64,000 nucleotides of DNA from Diaphorobacter aerolatus (GTDB lineage: Bacteria; Pseudomonadota; Gammaproteobacteria; Burkholderiales; Burkholderiaceae_C): contig NZ_CP060783.1 in NCBI RefSeq assembly GCF_014489535.1, forward strand, positions 496,001 to 560,000. The letters run 5' to 3'. Positions 49,356 through 58,132 of this stretch are shown here, piece by piece; the stretch's first letter is position 1; each line of letters begins with the position of its first letter. The notes under the pieces were generated by a model. It was not told the origin of the DNA, made no database searches, and saw only the letters and a list, made by a program, of their open reading frames with translations. The translations under genes and the position numbers were made by a program.

Positions 49356-49847
49356 TTACACGCGCAGAATTCGTTCGCCCCGGCCAATGCCGCTGGCGCC
49401 CGTGCGCACTGTTTCGAGAATGGCGGTGCGATCAAGGGCTTGCAGGAACGCGTCGTTCTTGGTCTGGTCGCCCGTCAATTCGACCGTGTAGCTCTTGTCC
49501 GTGACGTCGATGATACGACCGCGGAAGATGTCAGCCATGCGCTTCATCTCCTCGCGCTCCTTGCCGACAGCGCGCACCTTTACCATCATGAGCTCACGCT
49601 CGGTGTAGGAGCCTTCGGTCAGATCGACCACCTTCACGACCTCGATTAAGCGGTTCAGATGCTTGGTGATCTGCTCGATCACGTCTTCCGAGCCGGTCGT
49701 CTGGATGGTCATGCGCGACAGCGATGCATCCTCGGTGGGTGCCACGGTGAGCGATTCGATGTTGTAGCCTCGTGCGGAAAACAATCCGACCACGCGAGAC
49801 AGGGCTCCGGGTTCGTTTTCCAGCAGAACGGCAATGATGTGTTTCAT
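49356..49847 (-). CDS. ilvH: Acetolactate synthase small (regulatory) subunit IlvH
   Basis: 163 residues from ATG 49847 (MKHIIAVLLENEPGALSRVVGLFSARGYNIESLTVAPTED), an N-terminal ACT domain that binds valine, followed by the C-terminal ALS-ss domain (LMMVKVRAVGKEREEMKRMADIFRGRIIDV). The longer upstream frame has no family similarity. Regulates IlvB, encoded 156 bp upstream on the same strand. Confidence 0.96.
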   Translation of the reverse strand: MKHIIAVLLENEPGALSRVVGLFSARGYNIESLTVAPTEDASLSRMTIQTTGSEDVIEQITKHLNRLIEVVKVVDLTEGSYTERELMMVKVRAVGKEREEMKRMADIFRGRIIDVTDKSYTVELTGDQTKNDAFLQALDRTAILETVRTGASGIGRGERILRV

Positions 49848-50003
49848 GATGCGCGAGTCCTCTTTTTGCTGCCCTCCCCGGTGCCGGTAAGCATCGGGCT
49901 CGACAGACAATAGATTCATCAAAAAGGGCGTCATTCTGAGCGAATGACAGGAAGTTCCGATCCGGGAGAAACCCCGGATCGATTGGATTTGCAAAGTACA
50001 GGT

Positions 50004-51784
50004 CTACAGGTCTTCGGAGCCGAGCAGCATCTCGGTGATGCCCTTGCCGGCCTGCACCATCGGGAACACGTTCTCGGTGGGGTCGGTGCGGAAGTCCATG
50101 AACACCGTGCGGTCCTTGAGCTTGCGGGCCTCGCGCAGTGCGGGCTCCACATCCTGGGGACGCTCGATCAGCATGCCGACGTGACCATAGGCCTCGGCGA
50201 GCTTCACGAAATTGGGCAGCGAATCCATGTAGCTGTGGCTGTAGCGGCCCGAGTACTCGATCTCCTGCCACTGACGCACCATGCCAAGGTAGCGGTTGTT
50301 CAGCGAGCAGATCTTGATCGGCGTTTCGTATTGCAGGCAGGTGGCCAGCTCCTGAATGTTCATCTGCACCGAGCCTTCGCCCGTGATGCAGAACACTTCG
50401 GACTTGGGCTTGGCCAGCTTGATGCCCATCGCATAGGGAATGCCCACGCCCATGGTGCCGAGGCCACCGGAGTTGATCCAGCGACGCGGCTCGTCGAAGC
50501 GGTAATACTGCGCCGCCCACATCTGGTGTTGACCGACGTCGGACGTGACGTAGGCGTCGGCGTCCTTGGTCATGTTCCAGAGCGTGTCCACCACGTATTG
50601 CGGCTTGATCACGCTGGTGTTCTCGCGGTCGTAGGCAAGGCAATCACGGCTGCGCCAGGCCTCGATCTGCTTCCACCACTGTGCGAGCGCACCAGCGTCC
50701 GTGCGGGTGGTGGTCTCGCGGATCATGTTGATCAGCTCGGTCAGCACGTCCTTGACGTCACCCACGATGGGCACGTCCACCTTCACGCGCTTGGAGATGC
50801 TCGAAGGATCGATGTCAATGTGGATGATCTTGCGATCATTCTGCGCGAAGTGCTTGGGATTGCCGATCACGCGGTCATCGAAGCGCGCGCCGACCGCCAG
50901 CAGCACATCGCAGTTCTGCATCGCATTGTTGGCTTCGATCGTGCCATGCATGCCGAGCATGCCGAGGAACTTCGGATCGGACGCTGGATAGGCACCCAGG
51001 CCCATCAGCGTATTGGTGACCGGGTAGCCGAGCATGTCGACGAGCGTGCGCAACTCATTGGACGCATTGCTCAAGATGACGCCGCCACCGGTGTAAATAT
51101 AGGGACGCTTGGCGGTCAGCAGCAGTTGCAGGGCCTTGCGGATCTGACCGCCGTGGCCCTTCTTGACGGGGTTGTACGAGCGCATTTCCACGCTCTGCGG
51201 ATATCCGGCGAAGGCAGCCTTCTTGAAGGAGACATCCTTAGGGATGTCCACCACCACCGGTCCGGGACGGCCGGTGCGTGCAATGTGAAACGCCTTCTTC
51301 ATCGTCGCCGCGATATCGCGCGCATCCTTGACGAGGAAGTTGTGCTTGACGATGGGGCGCGTAATGCCCACGGTATCGCATTCCTGGAAGGCGTCCAGAC
51401 CAATCGCTGGAGTTGGAACCTGGCCGGAAATGATCACCATGGGGATCGAATCCATGTAGGCGGTGGCGATGCCGGTCACGGCATTCGTGAGGCCCGGGCC
51501 GGATGTCACCAGCGCAACGCCTACGTCGCCCGTGGCGCGGGCATAGCCATCGGCCGCGTGAACTGCTGCCTGTTCATGGCGCACCAGCACGTGCTGCATG
51601 GTGTCCTGCTTGTACAGCGCGTCGTAGATGTAGAGAACGGCTCCGCCGGGTAACCCCAGATGTACTGGACGTTTTCTGCCTGAAGCGACTTGATGAGGAT
51701 TTCGGCTCCCATCAAATCTTGGGAACCGGCTGCGCCGCTGGCTGCTGCGGCTGCCGAAGTCATTTCGGCCTTGGAGATTTCCAT
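50004..51784 (-). CDS. ilvB: Acetolactate synthase large subunit IlvB (frameshifted)
   Basis: About 593 residues from ATG 51784 ([17 protein letters not shown]). ThDP enzyme: catalytic Glu in [50 protein letters not shown]-binding middle domain ([15 protein letters not shown]), C-terminal ThDP motif [31 protein letters not shown]. The ThDP motif has GEG where most members have GDG. Frame breaks near 51652 (TACCCGGCGGAG); one extra C restores [20 protein letters not shown]. Confidence 0.94.
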
Positions 51785-51928
51785 GATGAACCTTTGTGAA
51801 TTTCTCTAACGAAAAACCTTGGGTGCCCCTCGGTCGAGCTCTCGTGAAGCCGCCTTGGAACTTGAGGCCTCGGTCATGAGCGACATGAGTTCTTCGCCGA
51901 ACCGGGACCCGTTTGCGTTCTTTGTTGC

Positions 51929-51946
51929 AGTGCACATTATTGCACT
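51929..51946. promoter_or_regulatory. Inverted repeat in the ilvB-sigma factor divergent region
   Basis: AGTGCA-CATTAT-TGCACT, perfect 6-bp arms, lying 145 bp upstream of ilvB and 127 bp upstream of the sigma factor gene. Could be an operator or overlap a promoter; no regulator is known. The rest of 51785-52072 shows no convincing gene and no branched-chain-amino-acid leader. Confidence 0.35.
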
Positions 51947-52072
51947 TTGTGGGCGTTCACACCGCCATCTGCTCAAAAAAACTACTCTGATGTCATAATC
52001 GCCGGATTACCAACCTGTTGGCTGACATCATTGCGCCAGCCTCGCCAGTCCCGTTCAGGGATAGTTTAGCTT

Positions 52073-52645
52073 TTGGCCTCCGAACAAGAACTGTCAGACT
52101 TCCTCAAGAGCGTTGACAAACGTGCCTTCAAGCGCACGGTTTATCACGTTCGCGATGATGAGGCCGCACTGGATATCGTCCAGGACAGCATGATCAAGCT
52201 GACGGAACACTATGGCGACAAGCCCGTCAATGAGTTGCCGATGCTGTTTCAGCGCATCCTCTCGAACAGCACGCTCGATTGGTTTCGTCGCCAGAAAACC
52301 CGTAACGCTTTGTTCACCAGCCTGAGCGATTTCGAGAGTTCGAGCGACGATGCGGGCGATTTCGATCTGCTGGAGAACTACGTCATCGAGGGAGATGCAC
52401 GCGAGGCCAGCCAAAGCGCCGAGGACCAGATCCGGCGCAAACAGATCTTCAACGAAATCGAAAAAGAGATACAGGAACTGCCCGCGCGTCAACGGGAAGC
52501 CTTTCTCATGCGTTACTGGGAGGAAATGGATGTTGCAGAAACGGCGGCAGCGATGGGCTGCTCCGAGGGCAGCGTCAAAACGCACTGTTTTCGTGCCGTC
52601 CAGACACTGAGCAAGGCATTGAAGGCAAAAGGAATCGAGCTATGA
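52073..52645 (+). CDS. ECF-type RNA polymerase sigma factor
   Basis: 190 residues from a TTG start at 52073. Region 2 (RTVYHVRDDEAALDIVQDSMIKLTEHYGDKPVNELPMLFQRILSNSTLDWFRRQKTR) and region 4 (EIQELPARQREAFLMRYWEEMDVAETAAAMGCSEGSVKTHCFRAVQTLSKAL) are clear. It is translationally coupled to a DUF3619 gene (4-base overlap), a conserved Burkholderiales arrangement in which the next protein is a likely membrane anti-sigma factor. Confidence 0.9.
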   Translation: MASEQELSDFLKSVDKRAFKRTVYHVRDDEAALDIVQDSMIKLTEHYGDKPVNELPMLFQRILSNSTLDWFRRQKTRNALFTSLSDFESSSDDAGDFDLLENYVIEGDAREASQSAEDQIRRKQIFNEIEKEIQELPARQREAFLMRYWEEMDVAETAAAMGCSEGSVKTHCFRAVQTLSKALKAKGIEL

Positions 52646-53106
52646 ACCGTCATATCTCTGAAAATTCGATCAATACAGCGGCGATTGACCGCTTCGGCCT
52701 CCGGCTGGTGGCCCGCCTCAACGAGGGTGGCCAGGATCTACCCTACGACATCGTCGAGCGCCTGCGCGCTGGCCGCATGCAGGCCCTGGACAAGCGCAAG
52801 CGCCCGCTCGTCGTGGTTCATCGCCCGGTGGTTGCCGAGCCGGTGGTGCTCGGTGCCGGTCATACTGCGTCTCTGGGCGGCGGCTGGGGTAGCGAAGGCG
52901 GCAATTGGTGGCGCGCCCTGGTGTCTGCGGTTCCGGTCGCGGCACTGCTTGTCGGTCTGATCGTCGTGGGCGTGAACCAGAACGAGGCAGGTGCCAATGA
53001 AGTTGCAGAAGTGGATGCAGCCCTTCTCACAGATGACCTTCCTCCAGAGGCCTATACTGACCCCGGTTTTCTGCAATACCTGAAAACATCCGAACACAAA
53101 CCTTGA
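52642..53106 (+). CDS. DUF3619 membrane protein, likely anti-sigma factor
   Basis: 154 residues. Cytoplasmic N-terminal part (INTAAIDRFGLRLVARLNEGGQDLPYDIVERLRAGRMQAL), one membrane segment (about 91-109: ALVSAVPVAALLVGLIVVGV) and a short periplasmic acidic tail. This layout and its overlap with the sigma gene suggest control of that sigma factor (inference). Confidence 0.85.
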   Translation: MNRHISENSINTAAIDRFGLRLVARLNEGGQDLPYDIVERLRAGRMQALDKRKRPLVVVHRPVVAEPVVLGAGHTASLGGGWGSEGGNWWRALVSAVPVAALLVGLIVVGVNQNEAGANEVAEVDAALLTDDLPPEAYTDPGFLQYLKTSEHKP

Positions 53107-53132
53107 TTCTGATCGGTTGACCACCGATTTGC

Positions 53133-53999
53133 ATGCTGAGATTGGCGCCCGACGTATCCGACCGTTCACCTTCTAGCCATGCAGCCGCCATCGTGGGGCT
53201 GCTGGCTTTGGCATGCCTGTCATTCGGTGCCTTCAAAGCCGTCAATTATTTGAATATCGCGCCGACGATCGACACGCCGCCGGCTGCCCTGCCCTCCAAT
53301 CGCCCGAATATCCGCCCGAACTCCACCTTGGTGCGCATGCCCGTGGGCGTCAATCTGGGCGGCCCCATGTGGGGCGAACTCACCAGCTCGCAAAAAGACG
53401 CGCTTGCGCCTCTGGCCACGCGCTGGAATCAATTGAGCGAAGCCCAGAAGCGGCACTGGCTCACCCTGGCGGCGAATTTCGATTCGCTGAGCGAGCAGGA
53501 ACAGGCGAAGATGCTCAGCCGAATGACTGAGTGGGCCAACCTCAGTGCCCAGCAACGCAGCCAGGCGCGCCTGAACTTCGCTGCCACCAACCGCCTGATG
53601 CCCGATGACAAGCTGGCCCAATGGGAGGCCTATCAGGCGTTGAGCGAGGAAGAGAAGAAACTCCTGGCGGCCAAGGCCGTGCGCAAACCATTCGGCGCGG
53701 CCGTGGTGGTCAAATCACCACCCTCCAAAAAGCTGGTCCGGATTCCCGCGGCCACGACGGTTGCGCCAAATCAACCCAACCCGCCCAAGATCCCACCGAT
53801 GTCGGACTACCATGTCCCGCACATTTTCCCGCCTCCGGTGCCGCCGCAACCCAACACGCCGATCACGGTGGAAACGGCTCCGGTCCAGGGCGCTTCGGCA
53901 ACGGCTCAACCGCTGCCGCCCATGTCCCCGGGCTCGGCATCGGCTGGCGAAGAACCAGTCGACCTCCGGGATATCACTTCCGTCAATTCGCCCCAGTAA
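53133..53999 (+). CDS. DUF3106 protein, membrane-anchored
   Basis: 288 residues. N-terminal hydrophobic segment (AAIVGLLALACLSFGAFKAV), then a DUF3106 region with Trp-rich helical repeats (LTSSQKDALAPLATRWNQLSEAQKRHWLTLAANFDSLSEQEQAKMLSRMTEWANLSAQQRSQ), and a long Pro-rich C-terminus. DUF3106 proteins resemble CpxP/Spy-like or zinc-resistance helical proteins in repeats; function unknown. Third gene of the sigma module. Confidence 0.85.
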   Translation: MLRLAPDVSDRSPSSHAAAIVGLLALACLSFGAFKAVNYLNIAPTIDTPPAALPSNRPNIRPNSTLVRMPVGVNLGGPMWGELTSSQKDALAPLATRWNQLSEAQKRHWLTLAANFDSLSEQEQAKMLSRMTEWANLSAQQRSQARLNFAATNRLMPDDKLAQWEAYQALSEEEKKLLAAKAVRKPFGAAVVVKSPPSKKLVRIPAATTVAPNQPNPPKIPPMSDYHVPHIFPPPVPPQPNTPITVETAPVQGASATAQPLPPMSPGSASAGEEPVDLRDITSVNSPQ

Positions 54000-54020
54000 C
54001 CTCGCACAACCTTCCGCCGA

Positions 54021-54593
54021 ATGAGTTCCCCGCTTCCCCACGAGCCCCTCGCCCGACCAGACTCACCGACGGATCTGCCCCCGAATTCGGAAGGCACCAC
54101 GCCGTCGCTCAGACGTCGCATGGCGTGCTGGCTCTATGAGGGCATGTTGATGTTCGGCGTGGTGTTCATCGCGGGTTATCTCTACAGCTCGCTCACCCAA
54201 ACCCGCAATGCACTGGACAATCGCCACGGGCTGCAAGCCTTCCTGTTCCTGATTTTCGGAATCTACTTCGTGTGGTTCTGGGCCAAGGGCCAGACGCTGG
54301 CGATGAAAACCTGGAACATTCGGGTCGTGGATCGCGACGGCAAGGCAATTACCCAGACACGGGCGCTGGGTCGCTACGTACTGAGCTGGGTGTGGTTTCT
54401 GCCGCCCCTGATACTCATCAGCCCGTTTCGCCTGAGTGGCGGTGAAATCCTCGTCCTCGCCACTGGCTGGATCGCAGTCTGGGCGCTGCTGAGCCGCTTT
54501 CACCCGGAACGGCAGTTCTGGCACGACGCGTGGGCCGGAACCCGGTTGATCCACTCGCAGCCGCTGCCGAGAACACGCAAGTCCGGACGTTGA
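54021..54593 (+). CDS. RDD-family membrane protein
   Basis: 190 residues. The RDD region starts RRRMACWLYEGMLMFGVVFIAGYLY, with the second segment AFLFLIFGIYFVWFWAKGQTLAMKTWNIRVVDRDG and a third hydrophobic stretch near 120-150. The first Arg-Asp position reads Arg-Met here, so the RDD signature is relaxed. Possibly a transporter; end of the sigma-DUF3619-DUF3106-RDD operon. Confidence 0.85.
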   Translation: MSSPLPHEPLARPDSPTDLPPNSEGTTPSLRRRMACWLYEGMLMFGVVFIAGYLYSSLTQTRNALDNRHGLQAFLFLIFGIYFVWFWAKGQTLAMKTWNIRVVDRDGKAITQTRALGRYVLSWVWFLPPLILISPFRLSGGEILVLATGWIAVWALLSRFHPERQFWHDAWAGTRLIHSQPLPRTRKSGR

Positions 54594-54701
54594 CGCTCGC
54601 CCCGCGAGCCGCGCGCCAGAAACTGATCTGAGGCTCCGGACTACATCGTCATCGCGTGTTGGTTTTTATGATTTTCCGAGAGTCATAAATCAAAACACAC
54701 C

Positions 54702-55405
54702 ATGCCACTCCACGACATTCGCGAATCGCGCCGGTTTGCCTGCGCGACCATTGTCCCAACGCTGTTGGGAGCCATCGTCTGGGCGACCACCGCCGCTCCG
54801 GTGTCGGCCCAGATTGCAGCAGGCGATGCGAAGGCCGGTGCCGCGATTGCGCAAAACGGTGTTCCCCCGCCGTTGCCGCGTGCGCCACTTGCCACGGTGC
54901 CAATGGAGAAGGTTCGGCAGCGTTTCCACCACTTGCGGGAACTGCTTTTGCTTATTTGCGTGAACAACTCGGTGCGTTCGCCAATGGCTCGCGCAATCAA
55001 CCGGCCATGGCCCCTATCGCCAAGGCCTTGTCGGACAAGGACAAGGCCGACGTGTCCGCCTACTACGCGGGCCTTCCCTCGGGCATTCCTGCGGCCAGCA
55101 GCGCGCCACAAACGCCCAAGCCGGACGACGCTGGCGCATGGCTCGTGCTGCGCGGCCGATTGAGCGACGGCATTCCGGCGTGTGCGAGCTGCCATGCGAC
55201 GAATGGAGCGGGCGTGGGGAACACCTTCCCCGCCATCGCGAAGCTCGGCGCCGTCTACATGCAGCAGCAAATCGACGCCTGGAAGAACAACAGTCGCGGT
55301 CCCGGCCCACTTGGACTGATGCAGACAATCGCCAGGAAGCTCAGCAATAACGACGTTCAGGCGGTTGCCGACTACTACGCCAGGCAACAGCCAGGCAAGA
55401 ATTGA
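54702..55405 (+). CDS. Diheme cytochrome c, TsdB-like (frameshifted)
   Basis: About 234 residues. Signal peptide (IVPTLLGAIVWATTAAPVSAQ). Two haem sites: CATCH, in frame only after restoring one G near 54872 (GVPPAVAACATCHGANGEG), and CASCH (GIPACASCHATNGAG). Family Met-ligand segments follow each. This c4-like diheme protein precedes a TsdA-type cytochrome by 14 bp, the tsdB-tsdA order seen in thiosulfate-oxidising proteobacteria. Periplasmic electron acceptor for thiosulfate dehydrogenase (inference from pairing). Confidence 0.85.
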
Positions 55406-55419
55406 AGAGGGAGCCGCGA

Positions 55420-56517
55420 ATGACCGAACCACAACTCCACCGTCAAAATGCCGGCTACCAGGGCCTGAAGATTTTTGCCACGCTGATCGTGCTGGTGGTG
55501 CTCGCAACTGCCGTGTTCTTTGGGCTCAAGGTGAACCGGACCATGAAACAGATCGAGCCCGCGCTTTATCCCCCGGTGGCGACAGCGGGCGGCAGCGCCG
55601 TCACTGCTCCGGCACCTACTCCAGCGTCACCGGCTGCGTCTTCAGCCCCAACGGCTTCCGCTCCTGCGCCTGCGGCACCGAGTGCCTCTTCCCCTGCGGC
55701 CTCGGCGGCAACCGCATTCAAGCCGCCACCGGAAAACAAGATTCCCGAAGGCCCGATGGGCGACGTGATTCGCAAGGGCGAGCAGATTTTTCTGCACACC
55801 GGAGCCAACGCAAAGCAATTCGTCGGCAACTCGCTCAACTGCGTGAACTGCCATCTGGACGCGGGTCGCCAGCCTGATTCGGCGCCACTCTGGGGTGCCT
55901 ACACACAGTATCCGGCGTATCGCAACAAGACGAAGAGCGTGGATACGTTCTCCGAGCGGCTACGCGGCTGCTTCATGTACAGCATGAACGGCAAGGCACC
56001 GGAGCACGGCGATGACGTGCTGGTGGCACTCGAGGCCTATGCGTATTGGCTTGCCAAGGGCGCGCCGGTGGGCGAGAAAACATCTGGCGCTGGATATCCC
56101 AAGCTGGAAAAAGCCGCGCAAAAGCCGGATTTCGACCGGGGCCACAAGGTCTTCGAGGCGAAATGCGCGCTGTGCCACGGCGCGGATGGTCAAGGGCAGA
56201 AAAGTGGCGATGCACAAGTGTTTCCGCCTTTGTGGGGACCGAAATCCTACAACTGGGGTGCCGGCATGACCGACATCGACAAGGCGGCCGGCTTCATCAA
56301 GGCCAACATGCCGCTGGGTCTGGGCAATAGCCTGAGCGATCAGGAAGCGTGGGACGTCGCGGCATACATCGACAGCCAGGATCGCCCGCAGGACCCGCGC
56401 TTCACCGGCAATGTCGCCGACACGCGCAAGAAATTCCACGATTCCGAGTTTTCGATGTACGGCATCGAGGTCAAGGGAAGATTGCTCGGCCAAGGTCCTG
56501 GATCAGCGGCAAGATGA
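55420..56517 (+). CDS. TsdA-like thiosulfate dehydrogenase, membrane-anchored diheme cytochrome c
   Basis: 365 residues from ATG 55420 (GAGGGAG upstream). N-terminal membrane anchor (about 17-37) and Ala/Pro/Ser linker (about 53-100). First haem CVNCH followed 39 residues later by Cys in ERLRGCFMYSMNGKAP, matching the Cys axial ligand typical of TsdA; second haem CALCH. TsdA joins two thiosulfates into tetrathionate. The usual enzyme is soluble periplasmic; here it is tethered. Confidence 0.85.
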   Translation: MTEPQLHRQNAGYQGLKIFATLIVLVVLATAVFFGLKVNRTMKQIEPALYPPVATAGGSAVTAPAPTPASPAASSAPTASAPAPAAPSASSPAASAATAFKPPPENKIPEGPMGDVIRKGEQIFLHTGANAKQFVGNSLNCVNCHLDAGRQPDSAPLWGAYTQYPAYRNKTKSVDTFSERLRGCFMYSMNGKAPEHGDDVLVALEAYAYWLAKGAPVGEKTSGAGYPKLEKAAQKPDFDRGHKVFEAKCALCHGADGQGQKSGDAQVFPPLWGPKSYNWGAGMTDIDKAAGFIKANMPLGLGNSLSDQEAWDVAAYIDSQDRPQDPRFTGNVADTRKKFHDSEFSMYGIEVKGRLLGQGPGSAAR

Positions 56518-56702
56518 GGCTCGCTATCATGTCCTTTGGCCCGTTCACGCGGTCACTTCTGCGCTAGGATGTGAGGGAATTCCCTGCCCGAGGCCACTCT
56601 CAACGCAGGTGCTGTGCGCACCGCGTATGGCAGGTTCGTTCTGACTTTCTTGTCGCAATCCCACATCTGCGCGCGTGCGCAGGAAATAACAGCCCGCATT
56701 TC

Positions 56703-57122
56703 ATGGCAGCGTCCCCTCCTCCCACCGATCACCCCGGCCACGCCCAGAAATCGCGCAACGGACTTGACCGGCTCGTCTACGCGTTCGGTTTTTCGCTTCA
56801 GGGACTACAGGCTGGCTGGCAGGAAAAAGCCTTTCGTCTGGAGGCCTGCCTGGCCATCGTGATGATTCCGCTCGCCTTCTGGTTGGGACAAAATTGGATC
56901 GAAATTGCGCTGCTGACAGGTGCCGTCGTTTTGATACTGATCGTCGAGTTGCTCAATACCGGCATCGAGGCCGCCATCGATCGCATTGGCCCGGAATGGC
57001 ATGACCTTTCCAAGCGCGCCAAGGACATGGGCAGCGCCGCCGTCCTGCTCTCGGTGCTGCTGTGTGTCGGCATCTGGGCCGTTCCGCTCTATCAAAGGTT
57101 AGTACATGTCCTCGTCTCCTGA
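56703..57122 (+). CDS. dgkA: Diacylglycerol kinase DgkA
   Basis: 139 residues, three hydrophobic helices. Family signature VELLNTGIEAAIDRIG with catalytic Glu; EKAFRLEACLAIVMIPLAFWL is helix 1. Recycles diacylglycerol to phosphatidate. Start ATG 56703; the upstream in-frame sequence is not family-like. Overlaps the LOG gene by 17 bases. Confidence 0.92.
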   Translation: MAASPPPTDHPGHAQKSRNGLDRLVYAFGFSLQGLQAGWQEKAFRLEACLAIVMIPLAFWLGQNWIEIALLTGAVVLILIVELLNTGIEAAIDRIGPEWHDLSKRAKDMGSAAVLLSVLLCVGIWAVPLYQRLVHVLVS

Positions 57123-57708
57123 TCCAGCGTTTTCGATTTGCGTCTACCTCGGCTCGCGCCCCGGAGAAAAACCGATCTACTCGAAAATTGCCACCGAAGT
57201 AGGCCAATGGATTGGCGGGCACGGAGGCCAGCTTGTCTATGGAGGTGGGCGCAGCGGACTCATGGGCACGGTTGCCGAAGCCACGCGCAAGGCTGGCGGC
57301 CGGGTCGTCGGAGTGATTCCCAGGGCTCTCGTCGAGAAGGAAGTCGCCAATCGCCATTGCGACGAGTTGCACATCGTCGAAAACATGCACGAGCGCAAGG
57401 CGATGATGGCCGAACGCAGTGACGCCTTCATCGCCCTGCCTGGCGGGATAGGCACGTTCGAGGAATTGTTTGAAATCTGGACCTGGCGCCAGCTCGGCTA
57501 TCACGACAAGCCCATTGGCCTGCTCAATGTCGATGGCTACTACGACGGGATGCTGAGCTTTCTGGCGACAAGCGTGGAGTCCGGCTTCATGGGCGAATGG
57601 CAGATGGATCTGATCGCCTCCGGCACCGACCACGATGCGCTACTGCGCAGGCTGGTGCAGGAGGCCGGCGACAATATGTCGCAGATTCCGCTACGGGAAG
57701 TGATCTGA
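57106..57708 (+). CDS. LOG-family nucleotide phosphoribohydrolase (TIGR00730)
   Basis: 200 residues. VYGGGRSGLMG and catalytic PGGIGTFEELFEIWTWRQLG are the LOG motifs; SICVYLGSRPG opens the Rossmann fold. These enzymes release bases from nucleoside monophosphates (cytokinin-type or AMP). Overlaps dgkA, so co-translated. Confidence 0.93.
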   Translation: MSSSPDPAFSICVYLGSRPGEKPIYSKIATEVGQWIGGHGGQLVYGGGRSGLMGTVAEATRKAGGRVVGVIPRALVEKEVANRHCDELHIVENMHERKAMMAERSDAFIALPGGIGTFEELFEIWTWRQLGYHDKPIGLLNVDGYYDGMLSFLATSVESGFMGEWQMDLIASGTDHDALLRRLVQEAGDNMSQIPLREVI

Positions 57709-57721
57709 GGCGCCGGGGCGC

Positions 57722-58132
<411 letters not shown>

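Noticed and set aside
51851..51931. Short minus-strand ORF ([20 protein letters not shown]..) upstream of ilvB as a leader peptide
   Set aside because: It contains almost no Ile, Val or Leu codons and no attenuator hairpin with a T-run follows, so I do not call it a leader.
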